A DNA stretch of 64,000 nucleotides from Polytrichum commune (lineage: Eukaryota; Streptophyta; Polytrichopsida; Polytrichales; Polytrichaceae). Position 1 is the first letter of the stretch, and every line of letters begins with the position of its first letter. The DNA lies in assembly GCA_950295325.1 (NCBI GenBank), contig OX485808.1, forward strand, positions 18,744,527 to 18,808,526, given 5' to 3'. A model generated the notes under the pieces. It made no database searches and was not told where the DNA came from. It worked only from the letters and a program-made list of their open reading frames with translations. The translations under genes were made by a program, and so were the position numbers. Below are positions 46,620-58,454 of this stretch, in pieces.

Positions 46620-49010
46620 ACCACTCAAAGGGTTCACAGGAGGTCCCTAAGTGGCCTCATTTCAGGTTAGAATCTAACACTTTGAAGCCTCGGCTCTACT
46701 TTGAGAATTCGGGTGCTCACTTTATATATGTCTAGTTGGCCTCATTTCAGGTTAGAATCTTACAATTAGAGGCCTCCTCTCTAGGTTCAGATTTTAGGTG
46801 ATCAATCTATGTTGTCTTAGTTGGCCTCATTTTGGGTTAGAATCTAAGTTTTTGAAAGTGGCATATAGCCATGGACATCAGGTTATCACTTTATGTGGAT
46901 GTCCAATATATGGGTTTCGGGACCGAAACCTTCCTTTGGAGGTCCCTGGGTGGCCTCATTTCAACTTAGAAACGAACACTTTGAAGCCTCGGCTCCACTT
47001 TGAGATTTCGGGCGCTCACTTTATGTATGTCTTGTTGGCCTCATTTCAGGTTAGAATCTTGAATTTGAAGGTGGGCTATAGGCTAAGATTTCAGGTTCTC
47101 ACTCTATGTTGATTTAGTTCGCCTCGTTCAAGGTTAGAATCTAACTCTTTGAAAGTGGCCTATAGGCTTAGATCTCTGGTAGTCACTTTATGTGGCTGTC
47201 CAATATATGGGTTTCGGGACCGAAACCTTCCTTTTGAGGTCCCTAAATGGCCTCATTTCAGGTTAGAATCTAACACTTTGAAGCCTCGGCTCTACTTTGA
47301 GAATTCGGGTGCTAAGTTTATATATGTCTAGTTGGCCTCATTTCAGGTTAGAATCTTACACTTTGAAGCCTCGGCTCTACATTGAGATTTCGGGTGCTCA
47401 CTTTATATATGTGTAGTTGGCCTCAATTCAGGTTAGAATCTAACACCTTGAAGGAAGGCTATAGGCTCATATTTCAGGTTCTCGCATTATGAGGCTGTCC
47501 AATATATGGGGTTCGGGACCGAACCCTTCATTTGCAGGTGAATAAGTGGCCTCATTTCAGGTTGGAAGGTAACGAATGAAGCCTCGGTTCTAGGTTGAGA
47601 TTTCGGGTGCTCACTTTATATAAGTCCAGATGGCCTCATTTCAGGTTAGAATCTAACACTTTGAAGCCTCGGCTCTACATTGAGATTTCGGGTGCTCACT
47701 TTATATATGTCTAGTTGGCCTCATTTCAGGTTAGAATCTAACACTTTGAAGCCTCGGCTCTACTTTGAGAATTCGGGTGCTCACTTTATATATGTCTAGT
47801 TGGCCTCATTTCAGGTTAGAATCTAACACTTTGAAGCCTCGGCTCTACTTTGAGAATTCGGGTGCTCACTTTATATATGTCTAGTTGGCCTCATTTCAGG
47901 TTAGAGTCTTAAGCTTTGGAGCTTTGAGGATGGGCTCTAAGCTTAGATTTCATGTTTTCAGATTATGTGGCTGTCCAATATATGGGGTTCGGGACCGAAA
48001 CCTTCATTTGGAGGTCCCTAGGCTGTCCAATATATGGGGTTCGGGACCGAAACCTTCCTTTGGTGGTCCCTAGGCTGTCCAATATATGGGGTTCGGGACC
48101 GAAACCTTCTTTTGGAGGTCCCTAGGTGGGCTCATTTGAATTTAGAGACTAACACTTTCAAGCCTCGGCTCTACTTTGAGATTTCAAGTGCTCACTTTAT
48201 ATGTGTGTAGTTGGCCATATTTCAAGTTAGAATGTAGAATTTGAGGATGGGCTCTAGGCTTAGATTTCAGGTTCTCATATTATGTGGTTATCCAATATAT
48301 GGGGTTCGGGACCGAAACCTTTTTTGGAGGTCCCTAAATGGCCTCATTTCAAGTTAGAAACTAACACTTTCAAGCCTCGGCTCTACTTTGAGAATTCGGG
48401 TGCTCACTTTATATATGTCTAGTTGGCCTCATTTCAGGTTAGAATCTCACACCTTGAAGGAGGGCTATAGGCTCAGATTTCAAGTTCTCACATTATGTGG
48501 CTGTCCAATATATGGGGTTCGGGACCGAACCCTTCATTTGGAGGTGCCTGAGTGGCCTCATTTCAGGTTAGAAGCTAACGAATGAAGCCTCGGTTCTAGG
48601 TTCAGATTTCGGGTGCTCACTTTATATAAGTCTACATGGCCTCATTTCATGTTAGAATCTCACACCTTGAAGCCTCGGCTCTACTTTGAGATTTCGGGTG
48701 CTCACTTTATATATGTCTAGTTGGCCTCATTTCAAGTTAGAATGTAGTATTTGAAGCTGGGCTCTAGGCTTAGATTTCACGTTCTCAGATTATGTGGCTG
48801 TCCAATGTATATGGGGTTCGGGACCGAAACCTTCATTGGGAGGTCCCTATGTGGGCTCATTTCAACTTAGAAACTAACACTTTCAAGCCTCGGCTATACT
48901 TTGAGATTTCAAATGCTCACTTTATATGTGTGTAGTTGGCCTCATTTCATGTTAGAATGTAGTACTTGAAGATGGGCTATAGGCTAAGATTTCAGGTTCT
49001 CACATTATAT
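46620..49010 (+). repeat. 85-bp satellite array 1, forward orientation
   Basis: GGCCTCATTTCAGGTTAGAA recurs at 47632, 47717, 47802 and 47887, exactly 85 bp apart, with a GGTGCTCACTTTATATATGT half. Composite units insert a segment with CCAATATATGGG and GGTTTCGGGACCGAAACC. A 52-bp sub-unit (GGCTGTCCAATATATGGGG) occurs three times at 47969, 48021 and 48073. The array ends about 95 bp before the exon at 49105 and appears intronic. Confidence 0.92.
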
Positions 49011-49104
49011 GGCTCTAATGGTTAGAGGTTAATTACAAAGCAACATTATCAATTTGGGTCAAATGATACTTACTTTGATCTACAATGTGTTGACTCTTTG
49101 GTAG

Positions 49105-50044
49105 GTGCATGCTATATCTTTGCCACCTTCGACACAAGTATCGGAGGGAAAGCTTCCAGAGATGGATATACTAGAGGACGAGCATGAGGTAGAAGAAGAG
49201 TCTCTTGGAGATGATGCTCACTTTCTAGGTAGTGAGGATGAGATTCGGACCAGGCAAAAAGTTAACTCTGTGGCCACGATTACAAGCTTGAGATTTCAAC
49301 CAAACAGTTCTTCGCGATTTAATATTCCGTTGTGCAGATTGATGGCAATGCCAATGGTACGGCCAACTCTGGCATCCGATCTTGCTAAGCTCGAGCAAGA
49401 ATTTGTGCACGGATACAGGGAAGGCGCTTCGGTCTTTTATGTTACAATCACCAATGAAGACGGAAATACCCATGAAGTGACGGAAGCTGATAAAGCTTCT
49501 TGGGGTCCTATTTGGGACGCCAAAAACGCCATTTTCAACTCATTTCTCCTCTCGGATCCAGCGTTGGCTCCATTCACAAATTTGATGTTTTTTGTGTGCG
49601 ACGGCAACCATAGGCGTCAAGCTTGGTTAAATCACATTGACAGACTTCACCGAACTGATGAGGATTGGCATTATTTGGTGGATTCAATTCTCCTTGACAC
49701 AAAGGGGAAAAATGGACTTGTTATGCAAGTCATGCACAACATAAACAAGTATGTTCATTCTCTTTTGATATATAATCTTTCATTGAAAATTCAATATGAT
49801 TTCACTTTCTTACTTACTACGATAATCTAATATCTTCCATTTGATTTTTGTATTTAGACATACAGAGGACTCTCATGTGAAGACCAACATTGTCCATACC
49901 CTCTTCAGGGTTCAGAAGTATGGTCTTATGTCAATTGAACAATTCAATGACATTTTGAGTCCAACCGACCTCAAAAAGGGCAAGAAGTCTCAGAAGACTT
50001 GGTATTCGTTACCATTACATGTATTTACAAATTTCATATTTCAG
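49105..50044 (+). CDS. ParB-like domain exons of the ParB-methyltransferase gene
   Basis: Exon 49105-49748 follows acceptor TTTGGTAG; donor AACAA/GTATGT. Exon 49858-50044 follows TATTTAG; donor TTTCAG/GTGCAT, phase 0. The joined frame begins with an acidic segment (MDILEDEHEVEEESLGDD), then about 180 residues with the ParB/sulfiredoxin-fold signature CDGNHRRQAW at 49597-49626, preceded by a hydrophobic strand (NLMFFV) and followed by helices (WHYLVDSILLDTKGKNGLVM). In bacteria and phages such a domain commonly precedes N4/N6 DNA methylases and acts in DNA binding or nucleotide binding. Here the methylase-like exons follow at 56623-58106 in the same orientation with compatible phases. The ParB assignment rests on motif recognition only. 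Confidence 0.6.
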
Positions 50045-50094
50045 GTGCATCACGGAATAGTCCTAAAATATGTGAACTTTGATGGTGGGCTATA

Positions 50095-52290
50095 GGTTAA
50101 GATTTCAAGTTCTCACATTTTGTGGATGTCCAATATATGGGGTTCGGGACCGAACCCCAATTAGAAGGTTCCTAAGTAGCCTCATTTCAGGTTAGAATCT
50201 AACACTTTGAAGCCTCGGCTCTAGTTTGATTTTTCACATGCTCACTTTATGTTGGTTTAGTTACCTTCATTTCATGTTAGAATGTAAATCTTTGAAAGTG
50301 GCCTATAGGCTTAGATTTCAGGGTCTCATTTTATGTGGGTGTCCAATATATGGGTTTCGGGACCGAAACCTTCCTTTGGAGGTCTAGAAGGTCACATTTT
50401 GAAGCCTCGGCTTCAAGTTTCACATTACAGGTGCTCACTTTATATTTATCTAGTTGGCCTCATTTCAAATTAGAATCTAACAATAAGAGGCCTCGGCTCT
50501 AAGTTCAGATTTAAGGTAAACACTTTATGTTGTTTTAGTTGGCCTCATTTCAGGTTAGACTCTAACTCTAAGTGGCCTCATTTGAACTTAGAAACTGGCA
50601 CTTTGAAGCCTCCGCTCTAGTTTGAGATTTCAGGTGCTCACTTTATGTAAGTCTAGTTGCCACATTTCAAGTTAGAATCTAAAATTTTGAAGCCTAGGCT
50701 CTAGTATGAGAATTTGGGTGCTCACTTTATGTTGGTTTGGATGGCCTCATTTCAGGTTAGAATCTAACACTTTGAAGCCTCGCCTCTTGTTTGAGATTTC
50801 AGGTGCTCACTTTATATAAGTCTAGTTGGCCTCATTTCAGGTTAGAATCTAACACTTTGAAGCCTAGGCTCTAATATGAGAATTCGGGTGCTCACTTTAA
50901 GTTGTTTTAGTTGGCCTCATTTCAGGTTAGAATCTAAGTCTTTGAAAGTGGCCTATAAGCTTAGATATCAGGTTCTCACATTATGTGGCTGTCCAATATA
51001 TGGGTTTCGAGACCGAAACCTTCCTTTTGAGGTCTAGAGGGTCACACCCTGAAGCCCCGGCTTCAAGGTTCAATTAAAGGTGCTCACTTTATATATATCT
51101 AGTTGGCCTCATTTCAAGTTATAATCTAACACTTTGAAGCCTCGGCTCTAGTTTGATATTTCGGGTGCTCACTTTATATATGTGTGTTTGGCCTCTTTTC
51201 AGGTTAGAATCTAACACTTTGAACCTTCGGCTCTAGTTTGATTTTTCACATGCTCACTTTATGTTGGTTTAATTAGCTTCATTTCAGGTTAGAATGTAAA
51301 TCTTTGAAAGTGGCCTATAGGCTTAGATTTCAGGGTCTCATTTTATGTGGGTGTCCAATATATGGGTTTCGGGACCGAAACCTTCCTTTGGAGGTCTAGA
51401 AGGTCACATTTTGAAGCCTCGGCTTCAAGTTTCACATTACAGGTGCTCACTTTATATTTATCTAGTTGGCCTCATTTCAGGTTAGAATCTAACAATAAGA
51501 GGCCTCGGCTCTAGGTTCAGATTTAAGGTAAACACTTTATGTTGTTTTAGTTGGCCTCATTTCAGGTTAGACTCTAACTCTAAGTGGCCTCATTTGAACT
51601 TAGAAACTGACACTTTGAAGCCTCCGCTCTAGTTTGAGATTTCAGGTGCTCACTTTATATAAGTCTAGTTGCCACATTTCAAGTTAGAATCTAACATTTT
51701 GAAGCCTAGGCTCTAGTATGAGAATTCGGGTGCTCACTTTATTTTGGTTTGGATGGCCTCATTTCAGGTTAGAATCTAACACTTTGAAGCCTCGGCTCTA
51801 GTTTGATTTTTCACATGCTCACTTTATGTTGGTTTAGTTAGCTTCATTTCAGGTTAGAATCTAAGTCTTTGAAAGTGGCCTATAAGCTTAGATATGAGGT
51901 TCTCACATTATGTGGCTGTCCAATATATGGGTTTCGGGACCGAAACCTTCATTTTGAGGTCAAGAGGGTCACATTTTGAAGCCTCGGCTTCAAGGTTCGA
52001 ATTACAGGTGCTCACTTTATATATATGTAGTTGGCCTCATTTCAGGTTAGAATCTAACACTTTGAAGCCTCGGCTCTAGTTTGAGATTTCGGGTGCTCAC
52101 TTTATATAAGTCTAGTTGGCCACATTTCAGGTTAAAATCAAAGACATTGAAGCCCTGGATATAGGTTCAGATTTCAGGTCTCACTTAATGTTTTGGATTT
52201 GATGGCCTCATTTCAGGTTAGATTCTAACAATGTGAAGCCTCGGCTCTAGGTTCAGATTTGGGGTGCTCTCATTTGTCTAGCTCTAGTTC
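50095..52290 (+). repeat. 85-bp satellite array 2, forward orientation, within an intron
   Basis: Same family as array 1, filling almost all of the intron 50045-52381. A ~950-bp higher-order segment repeats: 50210-50770 closely matches 51230-51790, including the order of variant units. Confidence 0.9.
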
Positions 52291-52381
52291 AGTTCTTTTG
52301 TCCAAAACATCTTGTCCAACTTATTAATTTCATTTTCATTTCAAAATTTGGTTTCCTCGTTCTTATTCTCTCTTTGTGCAG

Positions 52382-54032
52382 CATGAGCTGGGTCTCGCTG
52401 CCGACGAGGGTGCACGTCAGCTTGTGGAGCAATCAGAAGGAGAAGTCTCCCCTGCTGACAAGGCGGCTGCGATGAAAGCCGCAGTTGAGAAGAGATCTCT
52501 GGCACTTCGCATGAAAATGGGAAAATTGGTTGCTGTGGCGAACCCGGAGCTTACCGACGGTTGGCTACGTGAGGTACGCACCCTGATCCTTTGTCCATAT
52601 CAATCTTTTAAGCTTATCCGTTTGACTAAGGAACTCACAAGAGCTCTGTCTTTCAGATTGAGCGACATTACACGTTAAACTCACTTTCCCCGGACCTCAA
52701 CTTAGAGAAGTTGCAGCTCATTGCAACTTCAAGGGCGTCTCCAGCAATGAAAATAAAATGGCTAGAGTACTTTAATTCATCTGCTTCCACTCGTGAGGCC
52801 CGAAAGCTACCTCCCAAGCCTATCAACGAAGATAAATTGGCAAATTTCTTGGCAAAGGCTTGTTTCTGGGCAGGAATAAGTCCACTGCTTCTATTCAATT
52901 TTCAGTTCATTGATTTCATCTTTGGCATGTAATTTACACAACTATCATTCTTTATTTCATCGACTTGATTTAGAAATTGGTCCAGCTGATGCTTATTTTC
53001 TTGCTTAACAGATCTCAGAACAGGCCAGTCTCATTTTTGACGAGACCATGCGTCAAGACCGAGTTCCTATCAACATGAATATTGCCAGTGTATATCGAAG
53101 ACTGTCGCATGAAGTTATGGGACCATGCCTTGAGCACCTACTTCAGAGGACAAGATTCCTTCAAAAAAAGTGACGAGTTTGTTGGATTTAACGGAGCTGA
53201 CCTAGTTGTCCGCCGAGTTCTTTTTCGGTGCGTCTCTAATCTTTAAGGACTTTTCATTAATTTCAGTAATTGGTTCAGTCCATATTCTTTGTTTTGCTAG
53301 TTCGGAAGTTGTTGATGTTAATGTTATGTGCTATTTCGTAACACAGGTACTTTAAGTACGAGCTTTTGGCGAAAGGAGCTATTTCCAAAGATGACCTTCC
53401 TGTATTCTTGAACACATGGCTTGATAGATCAAACTCAACGTGCATGTTCTCGGCTCTTCAAGAACGCACGTGGACAAGTTCTCACCTTACCGGCGGTGCC
53501 TGCTATCTTGATTGCGCTTTAAGTTTCACTCCTTCTTTTGAGACTGAGCTCAAGAAATCAAGGGAGGCTGTAGGTGAGTCTGGAATTGAAATGGTTGACT
53601 TACAGGCCATAGAAGATGAAAATGAGAGGGCAAAGGCAATGAAACGAAGAGGACCGAAAGAAAGCGCTGAGGGTCAAGGAAGCTGAGGAGAGAGCTGACC
53701 AAAAAGAGCGGGAGAAGGTGCAGAATTCGTTGGATAAGTCCACTAGAAAGGGGAAAAATAAGATGAACCCCCCTCCGGAGCCACAAGGTAAGAGTCCGGT
53801 TGCTCCAAGTCCCACATATGAATCTGGTTCTCATGCTCCAACATTTTCTAGAGGCACAAAACGCGACTCGTCCTACGAGCAGTTGAGTCAAATACCTATT
53901 ATGACATCTGGGGAGGAGCTCGACATCCATATTGAAGAGCTCATTCTCAACTCCTCATTGGACGACGTTCTTGGCGGTGACACGGATGAATTCACCCCTT
54001 CCTACAACGACTTGAAAACATTCATGCTCAAG
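52382..54032 (+). pseudogene. Middle exons of the ParB-methyltransferase gene, with a stop and a frame slip
   Basis: Exons: 52382-52573 (HELGLAADEGARQLVEQ, helical, phase 0), 52657-52928 (IERHYTLNSLSPDLNLEKLQ), 53012-53227, and 53347-54032. All junctions have GT-AG and fitting phases. In the third exon, the frame that leads into MKLWDHALSTYFRGQDSF has an in-frame TGA at 53076-53078 (a CGA-to-TGA type change). In the last exon the protein-like reading moves +1 near 53640, from AIEDENERAKAM to NEEDRKKALRVKEAEERAD. The last part is a charged coiled coil then a Pro/Ser-rich and acidic tail. No catalytic domain recognised. The lesions suggest decay, though assembly errors could mimic them. Confidence 0.6.
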
Positions 54033-54109
54033 GTACTGCTCTTCCTTTAAATTTATGCATTTCAATCTTGTCAATCCAATGGTGTGACCAGTAGAGTTAG
54101 AAAACTTGA

Positions 54110-56275
54110 GTATTTGCTCAACCTAGAACCGAGACTTCAAAATGTTTGATTCTAACCTGAAATGAGGCCGATTAGACTTATATAAAGTGAGCACCCGATA
54201 TATGAACTTAGAGCAGAGGCTTCAAATTGTTAGATTATAACCAGAAATGAGGCAAACTAGATATATAAAGCGAGCACATGTAATTTGAACCTTGAAGCCG
54301 AGGCTTCAAAGTGTTAGATTCTAACCTGAAATGAGGCCAACTAGATTTATATAAAGTGAGCACCCGAAACCTCAACATAGAACCGAGGCTTCAAATTGTT
54401 AGATTATAACCTGAAATGAGGCCAACTACATATATATAAAGTGAGCTCCTGTAATTTGAAGCTTGAAGCCGAGGCTTCAAAATGTGACCCTCTTGACCTC
54501 AAAATGAAGGTTTCGGTCCCGAATCCCATATATTGGACAGCCACATAATGTGAGAACCTCGTATCTAAGCCTATAGGCCACTTTCAAAGACTTAGATTCT
54601 AACCTGAAATGAGGCCAACTACATATATATAAAGTGAGCTCCTGTAATTTGAAGCTTGAAGCCGAGGCTTCAAAATGTGACCCTCTTGACCTCAAAATGA
54701 AGGTTTCGGTCCCGAAACCCATATATTGGACAGCCACATAATGTGAGAACCTCGTATCTAAGCCTATAGGCCACTTTCAAAGACTTAGATTCTAACCTGA
54801 AATGAGGCCAACTAAATCAACATAAAGTGAGCACCTTTAATCTGAACCTAGAGCCGAGGCCTCTAATTGTTAGATTCTAACCTGAAATGTGGCCAACTAG
54901 ACATATATAAAATGAGCACTTGAAATCTGAACCTAGAGCCGAGGCTTCAAATTGGTTGATTCTGACCTGAGATGTGGCCAACTAGACTTATATAAAGTGA
55001 GCACATTAAATCTGAACCTAGAGCCGAGGCCTCTAATTGTTTGATTCTCACCTGAAATGTGGCCAACTAGACATATATAAAATGAGCACTTGAAATCTGA
55101 ACCTAGAGCCGAGGCTTCAAATTGGTTGATTCTGACCTGAAATGTGGCCAACTAGACTTATATAAAGTGAGCACATTAAATCTGAACCTAGAGCCGAGGC
55201 CTCTAATTGTTTGATTCTAACCTGAAATGTGGCCAACTAGACATATATAAAATGAGCACTTGAAATCTGAACCTAGAGCCGAGGCTTCAAATTGGTTGAT
55301 TCTGACCTGAAATGTGGCCAACTAGACTTATATAAAGTGAGCACCCGATATATGAGCTTAGAGCTGAGGCTTCCAATTGTTAGATTATAACCTGAAATGA
55401 GGCTAACTACATATATATAAAGTGAGCTTCTGTAATTTGAAGCTTGAAGCCGAGGCTTCAAAATGTGACCCTCTTGACCTCAAAATGAAGGTTTCGGTCC
55501 CGAAACCCATATATTGGACAGCCACATAATGTGAGAACCTCATATCTAAGCCTATAGGCCACTTTCAAAGACTTAGATTCTAACCTGAAATGAGGCCAAC
55601 TAAAACAACATAGAGTGAGAACCTGAAATCTTAGCCTATAGCCAACCTTCAAATTCCAGATTCTAACCTGAAATAAGGCCAACTAAAACAACGTAAAGTG
55701 AGCACCTTAAATCTGAACCTAGAGCCGAGGCCTCTAATTGTTAGATTCTAACCTGAAATGAGGTTAACTAGATATATATAAAGTGAGCACCTTTAATTTG
55801 AACCTTGAAGCCGAGGCTTCAGGGTGTGACCCTCTTGACCTGAAAATGAAGGATTCGGTCCCGAAACCCATATATTGGACAGCCACATAATGTGAGAACT
55901 TGAAATCTAAACCGAAAGCCACTTTCAAAGAGTTAGATTCTAACCTGAAATGAGGCCAGCTAAAATAACATAAAGTGAGCACCCGAAATATGAATTTAGA
56001 GTCGAGGCTTCATATTGTTAGATTCTAACCTGAAATGAGGCCATGTAGACATATATAAAGTGAGCACTTGAAATATGAATTTAGAGCCGAGGCTTCATAT
56101 TGTTAGATTCTAACCTGAAATGAGGCCACGTAGACATATATAAAGTGAGCACTTCAAATATGAATTAAGAGCCGAGGCTTCATATTGTTAGATTCTGACC
56201 TGAAATGAGGCCACGTAGACATATATAAAGTGAGCACTTGAAATCTGAACTTAGAGCCGAGGCTTCAAAGTGTTG
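54110..56275 (-). repeat. 85-bp satellite array 3, inverted orientation, within an intron
   Basis: The same family reads as reverse complement (AACCTGAAATGAGGCCAACT, ATAAAGTGAGCACC). It fills most of the intron 54033-56622. A ~165-bp higher-order unit recurs at 54900, 55080 and 55250. Confidence 0.92.
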
Positions 56276-56605
56276 ATATGAATTTGAGCTTGACTGTGGG
56301 TTGAGGGAATCTGGTTTGGGGGTTAGGAGTTGATATTTGACTGATTATGATTTGAATCTAAGGGTGGGTGAGGGAAGAGGGGATTCTGGTAGGGGGTAGA
56401 TGTATAAAGTTTTGATTTTTCTAAGACTCTGAAATTGAAATGTAGGACTCGTAAGAGGTCTCTCGGCCCCGACACACTCTGTTTAGGGTCTAATATGTTA
56501 GTGATTTTGATATGAATTTGAGCTTGACTGTGGGTTGAGGGAATCTCGTTAGGGGTTAGGAGTTGATATGTGACTGAATTTGATTTGAGTCTAAGGGTGG
56601 CTGGG
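56275..56605. repeat. Direct repeat of ~95 bp, spacing ~234 bp
   Basis: GATATGAATTTGAGCTTGAC through GGGTGG at about 56275-56370 recurs at about 56508-56603 with few changes, immediately before the next exon. Confidence 0.8.
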
Positions 56606-56622
56606 GGTTGAGTTGGGTGCAG

Positions 56623-58106
56623 CACTCAAAAGACAAAATCCGGCACTACAAGGGTTCTCCGGAGGACCATCCCTGTTTGGACTTGATTCTTGCAGATATA
56701 CCGGAAGGTCTTCCTGTTCCTGGCATATCAGACCCACCGTCGTCCATTCCCGCTTGGAATCAAGAATCGAAAGAGTGGTTACAACCACTCTTTGACTTTG
56801 CCGACGAACTTCTGCACGACAACGGGGCAATTATTTTGTTTCACCCTTTTCGCATGAGTACGAAGTCCAATATTCTTGGATATTGCAAATCGTATGGTTT
56901 TGCAATTCGGAAAGAGTGGTGGGGAATGAACCGCCTTCATCTCACATCCCCATTAAATCCAGCATCAACTGTAAGATAAACCTTATGTCTTCTTGCTGAT
57001 CACCGCATTCAATTTCAATTTAATCCTTGAGGTAGTTCTGAGTATAGACCCACCTAAGTATTATACTCATGCAGTTGTGTTGTTTACTTTGTAAACTAAT
57101 GTTGTTCTTTATGTCTGGTACATTGTAGACCATGAGGTTCGGTATTTCATTGGCGGTCAGGAGCGTGCCGGGGTCACCTGCATCGAAGTTTTCATTTCGC
57201 CTTGTCCCTGCATTGGATCCTTATGGGGTGGATGTTGCACGGGATGATATTCTCCAGAACTTGGTCTCTCGTGAGGACTAGCTAACTAATGGATCCACAC
57301 CATGGCGAGGGCCTCGTGAAAAATCCGTGCTTCTAGTGCAAATGCTAATTGAAGCATGTAGCTCCCCATGGGATATTATTCTAGACTGCACGGCAGCGAC
57401 CGGTATGTCTTTGTAATCTTCCATTTCAGTTGGTTAATCGTTAATATTGTTTTGGTCTACAAAATTCATAGTTATTTTTGTACTAAGTTTTTTCCAACTT
57501 CTTTATTTGCAGGATCTTCCATTCATGCATGCCGCAATTTGCACCGTCACATTGTGGCATTAGAGGCTGATGTTGATATTTTTGAGGCCTTACTTGCTCC
57601 ATTGATTATCTCTAGAGCAGCCTCTGAAGTCACTCTTGAAGACCGTGTCACCAGTTTAGAGGATCCTGAGGGTGAAGATATCCCCGTAGAGAGGATTGTG
57701 AAAAGATCTCGGTTTACTAAGTGAGTAAGGTCCACAAATTCTCTTACCTGTGTTATGTTTTTTGCTGTCATTTCTTATAAAGTTGAGTTATGAACATGGT
57801 ACCATTGGCATTTGCAGATGCGATAAATTGGGCTATCCTATTCACCGGCCTTTTTTTTGTGACCCTAAATTCTATCCCAGCCCTCCAAAGTCTTGGCAAC
57901 TTCCTACATATGCAAATGATATTGCTAATCAACTAGCTGGAGGTTCTTATCAGACTTTTACATCTAAATATCGTCCGGGAAGAGTTTTAGAGTTTTTGGA
58001 TATAGAAGCTTTAGAATCTGATGGTCAGGCCTCCTCTGATGCAGATATTACTGATTCTAGAATGTCTTCATCATCAGGTGATCACAGTGATTCGGATATG
58101 ATGTAA
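56623..58106 (+). pseudogene. Permuted N4/N6-type DNA methyltransferase-like exons, one in-frame stop
   Basis: Exons 56623-56970, 57129-57402, 57513-57720 and 57818-58106, all with GT-AG borders and matching phases. The first carries the target-base side: DLILADIPEG sits where (D/N/S)PP(Y/F/W) motif IV is expected, followed by LLHDNGAIILFHPF and a W/G-rich strand (GFAIRKEWWGMNRLHL). Then come a motif X-like helix (REKSVLLVQMLIEACSS), motif I-like IILDCTAATGSS and an acidic strand end HIVALEAD. Motif IV before motif I is the beta-type order of bacterial N4/N6 enzymes. TAG at 57279-57281 interrupts the second exon. The C-terminus is Ser/Asp-rich. SAM binding is plausible; catalysis is doubtful because motif IV reads DIPE. 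Confidence 0.6.
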
Positions 58107-58454
58107 TAGCTTCATGTGAATGTCTGTGTACTATCTAATATACCGTTTTTTCTTCCGTTGGTTTTTCAGTTTGTGCACTCATTCCGCATGGAATTCATTG
58201 TATGTGTATCACTTTCGGAGTTTTTGGGATTGCATATATGAAATTGCATATTTAAGTTAACTTTTGACTTCGTTTTTTTTATATTGTTCAAAATATTTTC
58301 TAACACCACTTGGTTACTTGTTAATGTTTGAGTATTTGGATTTATAAAGTGTGGTGTGGTTTTTAATATTCCAATTGTCTTGTTGAATGCATCTTGTCGT
58401 TGTTCTCAAATAACACTACACTTTTGTGGTCGTCAACTAGTAGACAATCTAAAG
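58107..58454. other. AT-rich 3' flank of the methyltransferase gene
   Basis: Probable 3' UTR and downstream sequence; no frame supported. Confidence 0.5.

Noticed and set aside
46798..48585. Repeated peptides such as GCPIYGFRDRNL in the satellite arrays
   Set aside because: They arise from translating 85-bp repeats; 85 is not a multiple of 3 and the arrays sit between splice sites.
46620..49010. CRISPR-like direct repeats
   Set aside because: Units are contiguous with no unique spacers, and the context is a eukaryotic gene.
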